DNA from: JADJLQ01 sp038251405
GTDB taxonomy: Bacteria > Bacteroidota > Bacteroidia > Chitinophagales > Saprospiraceae
Reading direction: 5' to 3'
Length of the DNA: 64,000 nt
NCBI GenBank assembly: GCA_038251405.1
Contig: JBBSBH010000003.1
Coordinates: 1-64,000, forward strand
Position numbers and translations under genes: made by a program. Shown here in pieces: positions 51,498 through 61,900 of this stretch (position 1 is its first letter; every line of letters starts with the position of its first letter). The notes below the pieces were generated by a model. The model was given only the letters and a program-made list of their open reading frames with translations, was not told the origin of the DNA and did not search any database.

Positions 51498-53174
51498 ATG
51501 AGAATTTTGATTTTGGGATTGATGCTATTGGGGCTTGTTCAATGTAAGAATGAGGAAAAAAAGGACCGTTCAAATGCAGGAGCAAATGCGGCTGTAGCAG
51601 ACAATATGATAAAAGAAAAGGACGCCATCCAAACTATGCTGGATAAATATGCCGAGGTAAAACTAACTACCGATATCTCGAAGCTAACAGAAAAAGAAAA
51701 GCAAATGATCCCTTTGTTGATCGATGTTGCTAAAATAATGGATGATATATTTTGGAAAGAAGCTTATGGAGATAAGACTAAATTAATGGAGAGTCTAAAA
51801 GATGATCGATATAAAGAGTTTGCTCTTCTTAATTATGGGCCATGGGATAGGCTGGATGGGAATAAACCATTTATTGAGACCGCCTCGCCAAAACCAGCAG
51901 GTTCAGGATTTTATCCAAAAGATATGACTAAAGAAGAGCTGGAGAAATCTAATCTTCCCGAAAAAGATAAAAAGGCACTCTATACCATGATTAGAAGAGA
52001 TGACAAAGGCAATTTAGTATCCGTTCCATATCATGAGTATTTTAAGGATGAAGTGACAAAAGCCTCAGCCCTATTGACAAAAGCCGCGGCATTAGCCGAT
52101 GATCCGGGTTTGAAAAAATACCTTACCCTCAGATCTAAAGCTTTCCTTACTGATGATTATCAAGCCAGTGATCTGGCCTGGATGGATATGAAGAATAATA
52201 CGCTTGATATTGTGGCTGGCCCAATAGAAACCTATGAAGACCAATTAAATGGATATCGGGCGGCGCATGAGGCCTATGTATTGGTAAAAGATCAGGAATG
52301 GAGCAAAAAATTGGCAAAATATGCATCTCTATTGCCCGCGCTTCAAAAGGGTATTCCCGTTGATGAGAAGTATAAAAAGGAAACGCCTGGTACTTCCTCT
52401 GATCTCAACGCCTATGATGCTATTTACTACTCCGGCGATGGAAATTCAGGTAGCAAAACGATAGCTATCAATCTTCCCAATGACGAAGAAGTACAATTAA
52501 AAAAAGGAACGCGAAGGCTGCAATTGAAAAATACTATTGCTGCCAAGTTTACTAAAATCTTAGTGCCTATTGCTGATAAATTAATAGCTCCTGAGCAAAG
52601 AGCGAATATCAATGGAGATGCTTTTTTTGCCAATGTAATGTTTCATGAGGTAGCTCATGGTCTGGGTATAAAAAACACCATTAACGGTAAAGGTACCGTG
52701 CGGGAAGCACTGAAAGAGAATTACAGTGCATTAGAGGAAGGAAAAGCAGATATACTGGGATTGTACATGATACAGCAATTGCACAAGCAGGGTGAGATAC
52801 AGGGAGATATGAAAGACTATATTGTGACTTTTGTGGCCAGTATTTTCAGATCTATTCGCTTTGGAGCCTCCAGTGCGCATGGAAAAGCAAACCTGCTGCG
52901 CTTTAATTTTTTCAAAGAAATGGGAGCTATTCTAAGAAACCCAGACGGAACTTACCAAGTGGACTTCGAAAAATTCGATGTAGCGACTGAGGCATTGACT
53001 AAGCTGATTTTACAAATTCAGGGAGATGGTGACTACGATGCTTTGGCAAAATTAATGGCAGAAAAATGTAAAGTTTCGGATGAGCTTCAATCTGACCTGG
53101 CTAACCTTTCAAAGGAAAATATTCCAGTAGATATCTATTTTGACCAGGGATTAGAAGCCCTTGGATTGAAATAG
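51498..53174 (+). CDS. M49-like (dipeptidyl-peptidase III-type) peptidase lipoprotein
   Basis: A 558-residue lipoprotein (lipobox LVQC, Cys at 16) that resembles the M49 dipeptidyl-peptidase III family. The zinc site is MFHEVAHGLG (about residue 382), here HExxHG rather than the family's HExxGH, and a second ligand Glu in LEEGKADILGLYMI about 50 residues later matches EECRAD. The N-terminal part is helical and charged. Some database entries of this type are misnamed dihydrofolate reductase or NUDIX. It probably cleaves peptides in the periplasm or on the surface. Confidence 0.72.
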   Translation: MRILILGLMLLGLVQCKNEEKKDRSNAGANAAVADNMIKEKDAIQTMLDKYAEVKLTTDISKLTEKEKQMIPLLIDVAKIMDDIFWKEAYGDKTKLMESLKDDRYKEFALLNYGPWDRLDGNKPFIETASPKPAGSGFYPKDMTKEELEKSNLPEKDKKALYTMIRRDDKGNLVSVPYHEYFKDEVTKASALLTKAAALADDPGLKKYLTLRSKAFLTDDYQASDLAWMDMKNNTLDIVAGPIETYEDQLNGYRAAHEAYVLVKDQEWSKKLAKYASLLPALQKGIPVDEKYKKETPGTSSDLNAYDAIYYSGDGNSGSKTIAINLPNDEEVQLKKGTRRLQLKNTIAAKFTKILVPIADKLIAPEQRANINGDAFFANVMFHEVAHGLGIKNTINGKGTVREALKENYSALEEGKADILGLYMIQQLHKQGEIQGDMKDYIVTFVASIFRSIRFGASSAHGKANLLRFNFFKEMGAILRNPDGTYQVDFEKFDVATEALTKLILQIQGDGDYDALAKLMAEKCKVSDELQSDLANLSKENIPVDIYFDQGLEALGLK

Positions 53175-53196
53175 TTTATACATCACATTCAAAAGT

Positions 53197-53895
53197 ATGG
53201 ATCATTCATTAAATAATGTGGTGTGGAACGCTATTACCACTGATAATGTCTATTTAGCTACTCATAATGAAGTAGTCGGTGTTTTTCAAAGGGATATCGC
53301 TCCATTTGCAGCCGTGAAAAATTTTGATGAAATTCATTTGAATGCACTAGTTCAGTATTTAGAGCCGGGAAGAACTATTGCCCTATTAAACCATGAAGAT
53401 TACGAATTGAATTTAATGTGGAAGTCGTTATTAGAGTTGACCATATATCAAATGGTTCACTCTGGTACCAGGCCTGTAAGAAAATTGCAGGAAATAGAAT
53501 TAATTCCATTAGATGATTCGCATGTGCCCTTGATGTTAGAATTGACAAGTATGATGAAGCCGGGTCCATTCTTTGATCGCACGATTTTGTTTGGCCATTA
53601 TTTTGGAATATTTGATGGTGATAAATTGGTTTCTATGGCGGGTTTGAGGTTTGCTACACCAAAATTTAAAGAAATAAGTGCGGTCTGTACGCATCCCGAT
53701 TACTTTGGAAGAGGATATGCGAGGATTTTAATGGAACACCTGATATTACTTATTCAAAGCTGGGATTGCACGCCTTTTCTGCATGTAAAACAAGATAATG
53801 TGCATGCCATTGAAATATATAAAAAGCTTGGATTTGAAATCAGGAAACCTATATTTTTTAAAATGGCAAAAACTTTGAATTTGGGTTTAACTTGA
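53197..53895 (+). CDS. GNAT family N-acetyltransferase
   Basis: A 232-residue GNAT enzyme. The N-terminal part, about 90 residues, precedes a C-terminal GNAT domain with the acetyl-CoA-binding motif SAVCTHPDYFGRGYARILMEH (given as THPDYFGRGYARIL) and LHVKQDNVHAIEIYKKLGFE near the end. The substrate is unknown; FR47-like domain is possible. It follows the M49-like gene by 22 bases and may be cotranscribed. Confidence 0.8.
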   Translation: MDHSLNNVVWNAITTDNVYLATHNEVVGVFQRDIAPFAAVKNFDEIHLNALVQYLEPGRTIALLNHEDYELNLMWKSLLELTIYQMVHSGTRPVRKLQEIELIPLDDSHVPLMLELTSMMKPGPFFDRTILFGHYFGIFDGDKLVSMAGLRFATPKFKEISAVCTHPDYFGRGYARILMEHLILLIQSWDCTPFLHVKQDNVHAIEIYKKLGFEIRKPIFFKMAKTLNLGLT

Positions 53896-54080
53896 AGGTA
53901 GAAGGTATTACTGTCATTTATTCTATTTATTATACTAGAAATTATTATACAAGTTATAAGACCTTGAACTGAATTTTTTAATGCTTTAGAGAAGTATGCT
54001 TCCAGCGTATTAGTAAGTAAATCCCAAAACATTCAGACTTGAGATTCTCCCTTTTGAGAATTTGATTTTCTAACCGTGTA

Positions 54081-54100
54081 TTAAAGTCGTAAGACTTTAA
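54081..54100. other. Perfect 8-bp hairpin between convergent genes
   Basis: TTAAAGTC and GACTTTAA are perfectly complementary around GTAA, in the gap (53896-54146) between the convergent GNAT and kinase genes. It lacks a T-run on either side and may be a weak bidirectional terminator. Confidence 0.4.
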
Positions 54101-54146
54101 ATTAATATAGAATCGTAAATCTATAAATAGATAAATATTACTTTTA

Positions 54147-56897
54147 CTAGTCATAACCAGGACCCAGATGATACTGGAATTGAGGAGAGCAGTTGGCCAA
54201 AGATTTAATCAATTCATCTCTTTTTTGCATTCTTAAAGGACTTAAAGCATTTTTTGAAAGAAGGTGATCAGCTAACTCTATGCTTCGTCTGTAATAATAA
54301 CATGGATCATTGATTTCACTTTTTTTCGATAGATTAGTTCGAAACAAGGCCAATGCCCGGGCAGTCTTATCATAAAGTTCAATCAGGATAACAACATTTT
54401 TTATATTGAGTGTATCATCCTTACTTTTTTTCTCCAAGGCCAGCAGACTTTCCCGGTGTTGTAGCAGCAAAGAATCGTGGTTGTTTTTAAGGTAAAGCCT
54501 GCATATATTAATTTTTACTTGCACTACTTGAATTAAAGTAGGGTCTGTTTCTTTATACACAACTCGGGCTTCGTCAAACTTATTCATTGCTTCGAAATAT
54601 TGTTTATTTTCAAAATAAGCGTTGCCCATAAATTCCAAGGTAAGGCCTGAATTTCGCCCCATTCCCAAATTATTTCGAGATTCTTTAAGCAAGGCATGTG
54701 CATGTTGATGTGCTTTTATAGCACTATTCAATTCTCCTTTCTCCGTCAGCAGCCGACCTATAGCGTTATAGTTTATAGCCAGATTTTCCTGGGTAAGCTG
54801 ATTCATGGAGTCAAGTCGAAGACTTTCCGTTAGCCGAAATTCAACCTCTTTTAAAAGAGTAAGAGCTTCCTCCAGCCTCATGGTTTCAGTAAGTGCTTCT
54901 CTCATGGAATTTTTTGCTTGCAATATATTGGCCATCGTCATATAATTTTGAGGGTACATTTTCAACAAAATTTCAAAAGAAGTAATCGATTTATATCCAG
55001 CTTCGATGGCTCCCAGATAGTTGCCAGTGACCGAATTTAAGCTCGCCAGCAAAGAAAGGCAGGACCCTAATGAATGTATAATATCAGTATTCTCTGGATG
55101 CCTGTCAAGTAACCTCTCCAGGATATCAACAGATTTATGATAAGACGATATTGCTATTGATGTGTTTCCTAAGTTGGAATACCCGTACATGCCGCTTACA
55201 TCGCCAATTCTAGTATAAGATTCTGAAAGAGAAAGCCCATATTTCAGGGAATCGGAATAGTTGTAAGAGAGTGCAATAAGCAGTTGATTACTCTTTTGAT
55301 ACATCATTAGAGTGCTGTCTAACCGGTTGAGCGTGTACAGGACATCACCAATTCCCAGATAAGCCCCTGACAGGCTAAATAAATAATTTTGGTTCGCCGG
55401 ATATGTAGAAACCAGCTTTTCACTGATATCGACGGCTTTGCGAAAACTTTTTAAAGCATCGTCTGGCTTTCCCATATTGGCAACATAAGAATTCCCTTGT
55501 ATGTTACCAAGTCTTTGATAACCCTCGGAGATCTCATTCATCAGATCCGGATTACCTGAATTTTTGGTTTCCATTTTTTTGAGGTAGGTTATTGTTTTTG
55601 ATACTACCAATTCTTTTACAGTTGTTGCTCCTTCCAGGCTGGCTACGCCATCATAAAATTCAAAAAGCATGGAACCGGTCAAGCCTCTGAGATCGTTGAA
55701 CATTGCTTTGGCCACTCCCGCATGGTATAGACTAATAAACAAACCGGCCAGCGTAATTAGGAAAATCACTATGGCAGAAACGACATATGCCCGGTTTCTT
55801 ACCATAAATTTTTTGGCCCTATAGGACCATTGATCTTTGGTTGCTTTAACCGGTAGATGTTGCAAATAATTCTCAATATCCTGAGAAAAATGATCTACAG
55901 AAAGAAATCTTTCTTTGGGATCTTTTCGTAGTGCTTTCAGGCAGATATTGTCTAAATCACCTTTCAGTTTAATATTTTCAGTGGTTTTTGAAGGGGGAAG
56001 AGGATTATATTCACAAATCATCTCCATCATCGAGGAGAGGCTGCTTTCTTTGGATTTAAAAGGATTGATTCCTGTCAGAATTTGATAGAAAAGGATGCCC
56101 AGGCTATACACTTCACTAGAAATTGAGAGTGCCTCGCCTTTAATGTGCTCCGGTGAAGCGTAATCCGGGGTAATAAATAATTGTTGGGTCTCTTGAAAAG
56201 ACTGACCTTGAGGATTGATAATTTTAGCTATTCCAAAATCAAGTAATTTAATTTCGCCGGCCTGGTTGATGAGAATATTGGAGGGTTTTATATCACGGTG
56301 AATGATTAGTTTTTCATGTGCAAAGGAAATGACCTCGCATAACTTTTGAAAAAGGCGCAATTTCTGATTCAGGTCTAGGTTATGTTCTTCAATATATCCA
56401 ATCATATTGATTCCATCTACATATTCCATGACAATGAAAGGAATACCTTGGTCACTAGTACCGCCATCGAGTATATTGACAATATTGGGATGTTTTAAAT
56501 TGGCCAGAATCTGGCGTTCGTTCCTCAATTTCTGAATCAATGATTCGGAGAAACGTTCAACCTGCAAAATCTTTATGGCTACTTTTTGTTCGTACTCTCC
56601 ATCGATGCGTTCGGCCAGAAATACAGCCCCCATGCCCCCCCGACCGATTTCTTTTATAAGCCGGTAATGGCCGAGTATCTGACCTTCCTGGCAGACTGAT
56701 TCTTGCTCTAATACCCTGATGGCTTGTGACCATTCCAGGGTTAATGGATCTTCAGCTGCCAATAGTTTACGGGCTTCTTCATATAGAGTTTGACTGCCGG
56801 AACAGGCTTCTCTGAGGTAGGTATCTCTGTCTCCAGGATCGAGTGTTAGAGCAATCTCAAGTATAGGTTTGAGTTGTTCCCAAAGGGATCTATCCAT
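54147..56897 (-). CDS. Serine/threonine protein kinase with TPR repeats
   Basis: A 916-residue transmembrane kinase. After an N-terminal helical segment (1-75) comes a Hanks-type kinase domain (about 78-345): glycine loop IGRGGMGAVF, Lys in VAIKIL, catalytic loop HRDIKPSNIL, DFGIAK and the activation-segment end SPEHIKGE. One membrane helix lies near 375-395 (YVVSAIVIFLITLAGLF). The rest (about 420-900) consists of TPR-like repeats, e.g. YQRLGNIQGNSY and GIGDVLYTLNR. It begins seven bases after the stop of an ECF-type sigma gene; this sigma-plus-kinase pairing is common in Planctomycetes, Acidobacteria and some Bacteroidota, the kinase acting as a regulator. Confidence 0.88.
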   Translation of the reverse strand: MDRSLWEQLKPILEIALTLDPGDRDTYLREACSGSQTLYEEARKLLAAEDPLTLEWSQAIRVLEQESVCQEGQILGHYRLIKEIGRGGMGAVFLAERIDGEYEQKVAIKILQVERFSESLIQKLRNERQILANLKHPNIVNILDGGTSDQGIPFIVMEYVDGINMIGYIEEHNLDLNQKLRLFQKLCEVISFAHEKLIIHRDIKPSNILINQAGEIKLLDFGIAKIINPQGQSFQETQQLFITPDYASPEHIKGEALSISSEVYSLGILFYQILTGINPFKSKESSLSSMMEMICEYNPLPPSKTTENIKLKGDLDNICLKALRKDPKERFLSVDHFSQDIENYLQHLPVKATKDQWSYRAKKFMVRNRAYVVSAIVIFLITLAGLFISLYHAGVAKAMFNDLRGLTGSMLFEFYDGVASLEGATTVKELVVSKTITYLKKMETKNSGNPDLMNEISEGYQRLGNIQGNSYVANMGKPDDALKSFRKAVDISEKLVSTYPANQNYLFSLSGAYLGIGDVLYTLNRLDSTLMMYQKSNQLLIALSYNYSDSLKYGLSLSESYTRIGDVSGMYGYSNLGNTSIAISSYHKSVDILERLLDRHPENTDIIHSLGSCLSLLASLNSVTGNYLGAIEAGYKSITSFEILLKMYPQNYMTMANILQAKNSMREALTETMRLEEALTLLKEVEFRLTESLRLDSMNQLTQENLAINYNAIGRLLTEKGELNSAIKAHQHAHALLKESRNNLGMGRNSGLTLEFMGNAYFENKQYFEAMNKFDEARVVYKETDPTLIQVVQVKINICRLYLKNNHDSLLLQHRESLLALEKKSKDDTLNIKNVVILIELYDKTARALALFRTNLSKKSEINDPCYYYRRSIELADHLLSKNALSPLRMQKRDELIKSLANCSPQFQYHLGPGYD

Positions 56898-56903
56898 ATC
56901 AAC

Positions 56904-57467
56904 TTAAACGGTTATCTGTGACTTTAAAAAAAGTTTGGCAGTAGACCACTCGCGTTTCACGGAGGATTCCGAAATTTCCATAGCAGACGCGATTTCTTCT
57001 ATGGTCAATCCGCCATAAAATTTTAATTCAACTATTTGAGCCTGTCTGGAATCCAAGTTTTCAAGTTTAACCAGGGCATTTTCAATATCCAGTATATCCA
57101 TAACATCTTGCTGCTCCTTTCTTCCTTTGTCTACCCAACTCAATGTAATTTGAACGCCGTTTCTTTTGAGCCTTTTTTTAGCTCTGGCATGATCTATCAA
57201 AATTTGCCGCATGGCGTTGGCAGCAATGGAAAAAAAGTGATTTCTGTCAACTATGTTTAATTTTGGGTTTTGAAACAATTTTGCGTACGACTCACCGATC
57301 AGGTCAGTTGGACACAACGTGTGGTTGGGCTTTTCGTGTCTTAGCAAGTTTTGGGCCATTTGATAGAGGTTTTCATAGATGGCACGGACCAGTTGATCCT
57401 TGTCTTCAGTCACCCCCAACCTGTTGAGCATGCCAGTAATCGAATCTAAATGCTTTTCATCTTTCAT
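56904..57467 (-). CDS. ECF-type sigma factor (TIGR02999-like)
   Basis: A 187-residue sigma factor of the ECF-like X6 family (TIGR02999). Region 2 has PTDLIGESYAKLFQNPKL and region 4 has LKFYGGLTIEEIASAMEISE (then SSVKREWSTAK). The segment RNHFFSIAANAMRQILIDHA with RAKKRLKR is characteristic. The ATG at 57467 is preferred to the TTG at 57491. Partner: the kinase-TPR gene, seven bases downstream. The pair is divergent from the lipoprotein and repeat-protein genes at 57780 and 58941, which are possible targets (inference). Confidence 0.87.
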   Translation of the reverse strand: MKDEKHLDSITGMLNRLGVTEDKDQLVRAIYENLYQMAQNLLRHEKPNHTLCPTDLIGESYAKLFQNPKLNIVDRNHFFSIAANAMRQILIDHARAKKRLKRNGVQITLSWVDKGRKEQQDVMDILDIENALVKLENLDSRQAQIVELKFYGGLTIEEIASAMEISESSVKREWSTAKLFLKSQITV

Positions 57468-57779
57468 CTTTAAATTTAATAAAAAACTCAAACTAAAATT
57501 ACATATTGATAACCAGATTTAAAGGCGCATTTTTGGGGTTTTTAAGTTCCTCTGCGGATTTGGCGAAAATATTTCCAGCTTTTTGACCCTCTTGATCCGC
57601 ATTTGACGCATACCTTATTATCATAGCTGATAGGTTTTGTACCATTCAATGATGGCCAATGCAGGATATATTAAAATTCGATATTCAAAGGGGTAAAATG
57701 GAAGATCTTAAGAATTGTCCTGGCAAAGGCAACCTACATTTTTTAACTGAAATATTATTAACCATTTAAATAATTACGT

Positions 57780-58847
57780 ATGAAAAATCACATATGTAAG
57801 GTATTAATAGGCCTTGCATTTATTATGTCCTGCACAAAAGTCAATATAGAACCGGAAAATTCCAACGCGTTGGAACAGCGGGGAAATGACAATCACAAGA
57901 TCTGGAACTTAGCCCAGGTTGATAGACAGTATACCTATTCGCTTTCGGATGGGTCCGAAGGCTATGGAGCGGAGCAAAAAAAATATGAATACAGTTGTGT
58001 GCGGCCGTTTGGCAGGGCAGTCAAGTATTCAGACCATTTTGTTGAAGATGGTGAGGTTTTATGGGATAATTCAAGCACCATGTCTTACAATGATAATTTT
58101 ATGATATCCGTTGAGCAAGCTAATGAATATGGGGATGAAGTAGTGCGTACCTTCCTTTATAATTCAGATCATCAATGGACCGGGATAACCACAGAAATAA
58201 ATGGCGAAGTAATCGAAGACAAAATAGAAATAGGCCCTGGCGGACAAGTTAAAAGCTATTCGAACAACGGTGTTCGTTTTGAGTATATATGGAAGGCCAA
58301 CAATACGAGCATGATGAAAATTTATTTACAAAATACAGCTACTTTAAGATCGGTCCAAAATTCATTAGCTTTTAATTATCTGGGAATAAATGAAAATTCC
58401 AGAAGAAAAACCAAAGAACTCATTTTGCAGCGTTTCAAAGAGCTTCAGGTAACCAGAAGATCACCATCTTTTAGGGGGAAATTGTCAGACGAATGGGTAT
58501 TATACGGGATTGAAGAACATACGGTTGATCCCAAGGTAATTGAACCTTTCAGCTCACCCGCAAAGGGTTATCCTGGTACCACATCTGATGGAGGGTATTT
58601 TGCTTTATCGAAGAACTGGACAGTGAAATACAGGGCATACCTGGTAAACGATGATGGAACAGTAAGAGCAGAATATTTCACTTTTATATACGATTCTTAC
58701 TCTGTAAAAGATAACCTCCCGGTCGATGCCCATTTTACATATTTCGAGGCGGGCTACACTGAAGATGAAGAGGGCAATTCTATTGATTATCAGGAGCAGG
58801 GTACCGAACACTTTGGATACATTTCAGGATGTAATCAGGGAAAATAA
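57780..58847 (+). CDS. Hypothetical lipoprotein
   Basis: A 355-residue lipoprotein (lipobox IMSC, Cys at 18). The mature part is rich in aromatic and acidic residues and contains strands such as YTYSLSDGSEGYG, VRTFLYNSDHQW and KSYSNNGVRFEYIWKANN, with the look of a YD-like or DUF4595-like beta repeat. No catalytic motif is seen and I do not recognise a family. It is separated from the following repeat protein by 93 bases, on the same strand. Confidence 0.55.
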   Translation: MKNHICKVLIGLAFIMSCTKVNIEPENSNALEQRGNDNHKIWNLAQVDRQYTYSLSDGSEGYGAEQKKYEYSCVRPFGRAVKYSDHFVEDGEVLWDNSSTMSYNDNFMISVEQANEYGDEVVRTFLYNSDHQWTGITTEINGEVIEDKIEIGPGGQVKSYSNNGVRFEYIWKANNTSMMKIYLQNTATLRSVQNSLAFNYLGINENSRRKTKELILQRFKELQVTRRSPSFRGKLSDEWVLYGIEEHTVDPKVIEPFSSPAKGYPGTTSDGGYFALSKNWTVKYRAYLVNDDGTVRAEYFTFIYDSYSVKDNLPVDAHFTYFEAGYTEDEEGNSIDYQEQGTEHFGYISGCNQGK

Positions 58848-58940
58848 ATAATCATTGAGTAAATTTTAAGAGTCGAAATTATAAGCCTTCTCCTGTTTTA
58901 AAAAGGGCCGGATACCGGGTAAAGTTTAAATTAAAATGTT

Positions 58941-61900
58941 ATGAAAAATTTAGTTCTACTATATATTGCTTTCCTAATAGTCATCCAGGCATTGCCTGCT
59001 CAAACTTGGAAGAAACCGGTTAATATCATTGATCCGGAAACGATCTCGGGTGGAGATTTTGGCGCTTTTTCTCAACTAATGGTAGTGAATGGTAATCCGG
59101 CGATGGTAGCGGCTGATATCGCAAGAGGCGGCCTCCTTTTTATACGGGCCCTTGACCCTGCTGGCACAAACTGGGCTAAGCCGGTAAAGATAGATTCCAG
59201 AACTAGCTTTGATTGTTCAATGCAGATTGTGAATGGCCATCCTGCTATTTCCTATTTTGATTTAAATAAAGGCGATTTGATTTATGTTAGATCGCTCGAC
59301 GCGTCTGGTACTGTGTGGCCTACACCCTTAACTTTGGATGGTAATACCAGCTATAGCGGAAGTTATACCTCATTAGAAGTGGTAAATGGCCATCCTGCAA
59401 TTTCTTACTATGATCAGACAAACGGTGATCTGAAATATATCCGGTCTATGGATGCATCCGGTATTGCATGGGCCCAATCAATTACTGTGGACACTGCGAA
59501 AAATGTAGGAGCATGGACCTCTTTACGGGTAGTGAATGGCAACCCTGCCATATCGTATTATGATAATACAAATCGAGATCTTAAATATGTTTATTCCAAA
59601 GATATATCTGGAAGTGACTGGGAATTACCCATTACTATTGATGCAAATAGAGATGCCGGTACACGAACTTTTTTACAAGTGGTGAATGGCCACCCAGCTA
59701 TTGCTTATAATGGACAAGGGGTTTCTTTGAACTCTGCATTGATGTACATCAGAGCATCTGATTCAACCGGCAAGACCTGGAACAATCCAGTTATTATAGA
59801 TAGCAGTAGTAATGGGTTAACTTCATTTACAAGTTCTTCTTTGCAGATTGTGAATGGCAAACCCGCCATTTCCTATCAAAGTTTTAGATCCAATCAAGAT
59901 TTGAGTGGATTTAACCTCAACTATGTCGTAGCTTCTGATGCTTCAGGTGCTAGCTGGCAAAATCCAATCACAATTGATAATGAAGGAATTGTAGGACAGT
60001 ATAGCTCATTGCAGGTGGTAAATGGTAACCCGGCAATATCTTATTATGACCAGACCAAAGGTGAATTAAAATATATTCGAGCTGTCAATCCATCAGGTAC
60101 CATTTGGATGGGACCACTTTCATTTTCTCTTCCTGCTGATTTTAGAAGCAGACCAGATCAATCCCTTCGTTCTATAAATGGCCATCCTGCTATATCCTAT
60201 TATGAAAATGGTAATTTGAGATATATCCGGGCCACTGATACTTCAGGCGCTATTTGGGGAACTCCGGTATCTGTTGATCTTGCCGGTGATGTAGGAGTTG
60301 CCAACTCTATGCAAGTGGTAAATGGAAATCCTGCTATTGCTTATAGTGATAATACTAATGCTTATCTCAAATATGTCAGAGCTTCAAATGCAAATGGAGC
60401 AGCCTGGGGCGTACCAATAGTAATAGATTCAGCAGCAGGATTTAATAATAATACAAGCAACATCTCACTACAGGTTGTAAATGGCTATCCTGCTTTATCC
60501 TATTATGCAAATAGAAAATTGATGTATATGCGTGCCAAAGATATCTCAGGTGAGGTTTGGACTAAGCCCATAATATTGGATTCAATAGCCGGAGGCTTTG
60601 TTGGATATTACAACTCTATGGAGGTGGTCGATGGTAATCCTGCCATAGCCTATTTCGATATAACAAATAGAGACCTGAAATACATCTGTTCTAAGGACTC
60701 ATCCGGTGTAATATGGGAGACCCCAATTCGATTGGACTCAACTGGGCAGGTTGGACATCAACCATCTTTGCAAGTAGTGAATGGTAATCCCGCTATTGCT
60801 TATTGGGATGCTTCAAATTCTGATTTAAAATATATTCGAGCTATAGACAAAACCGGCAAGGCTTGGTCCTCTCCCATAAAAGTAGATTTTGCCGGTCAGG
60901 TCGGTGCATCATGTTCCATGCAAGTAGTAAATGGCGTGCCCGCAATATCTTATCAGGATATAGCAAATACAGACTTGAAATATGTAAAAGCAATTGATTC
61001 TTCTGGCACCGTATGGGCTCCCCCTGTTTTTGTGGATATTAATGGAAATGTCGGAGAATTCATGACCTCCCTTCAGGTTATAAATGGCAATCCTGCAATC
61101 TCTTATTGGGAAAGAGCCATTCCAGGTAGTTTCATTAATAGTACAATAAAATTTGTGTCTGCCAACGATACCTCTGTTAAAGCCTGGATAGCACCGATTA
61201 AAGCAGATGTGACTCCAGATGTAGGCCGGTTTTCTTCCATGCAAGTGGTAAATGGCAATCCCGGGATATCTTATTACGATATTACCAATAAGGATTTAAA
61301 ATTTATACGTGCAAAAGATGCTAGTGGTTCAGCCTGGACCACACCAGTCACAGTAGATGCTGCAGGAGATGTCGGATTTTTTACTTCCCTGAAGATTGTA
61401 AATAGCAATCCTGCTATTGCATATATTGATAATACTACCCAGCATTTAAAATTTGTTCGTGCCACAGATGCTTCCGGTTCAGCCTGGGGAACACCTATAA
61501 TAGCAGATAATGCTACAGGAAATGTGAGATTCTATACCTCCATACAAATAGTGGATGGAAATCCTGCCATTGCCTATTACGATAATACCCGTGGTGATTT
61601 AAAATATGTGCGCGCTACCAATGCATCAGGAACTGATTGGGGAACTCCCATTTTTGTGGATACAATTGGTGATATGGGTCAATTTGCCTCCTTACAGGTA
61701 GTCAATGGATTTCCTGCAATAGCGTACCGGGATTTTAGTGCCGGAGACTTAAAATATATCAGAGCAATTGATGCGGTGGGTACAGCCTGGGGGATCCCTG
61801 TCAGACTTGATGCAATTGGAGATGTTGGAGTGTATAATTCTCTGGAAATAGTGGGTGGCAAGCCCGCTATAGCATATCAAGATTTTGGCAATAAGGATTT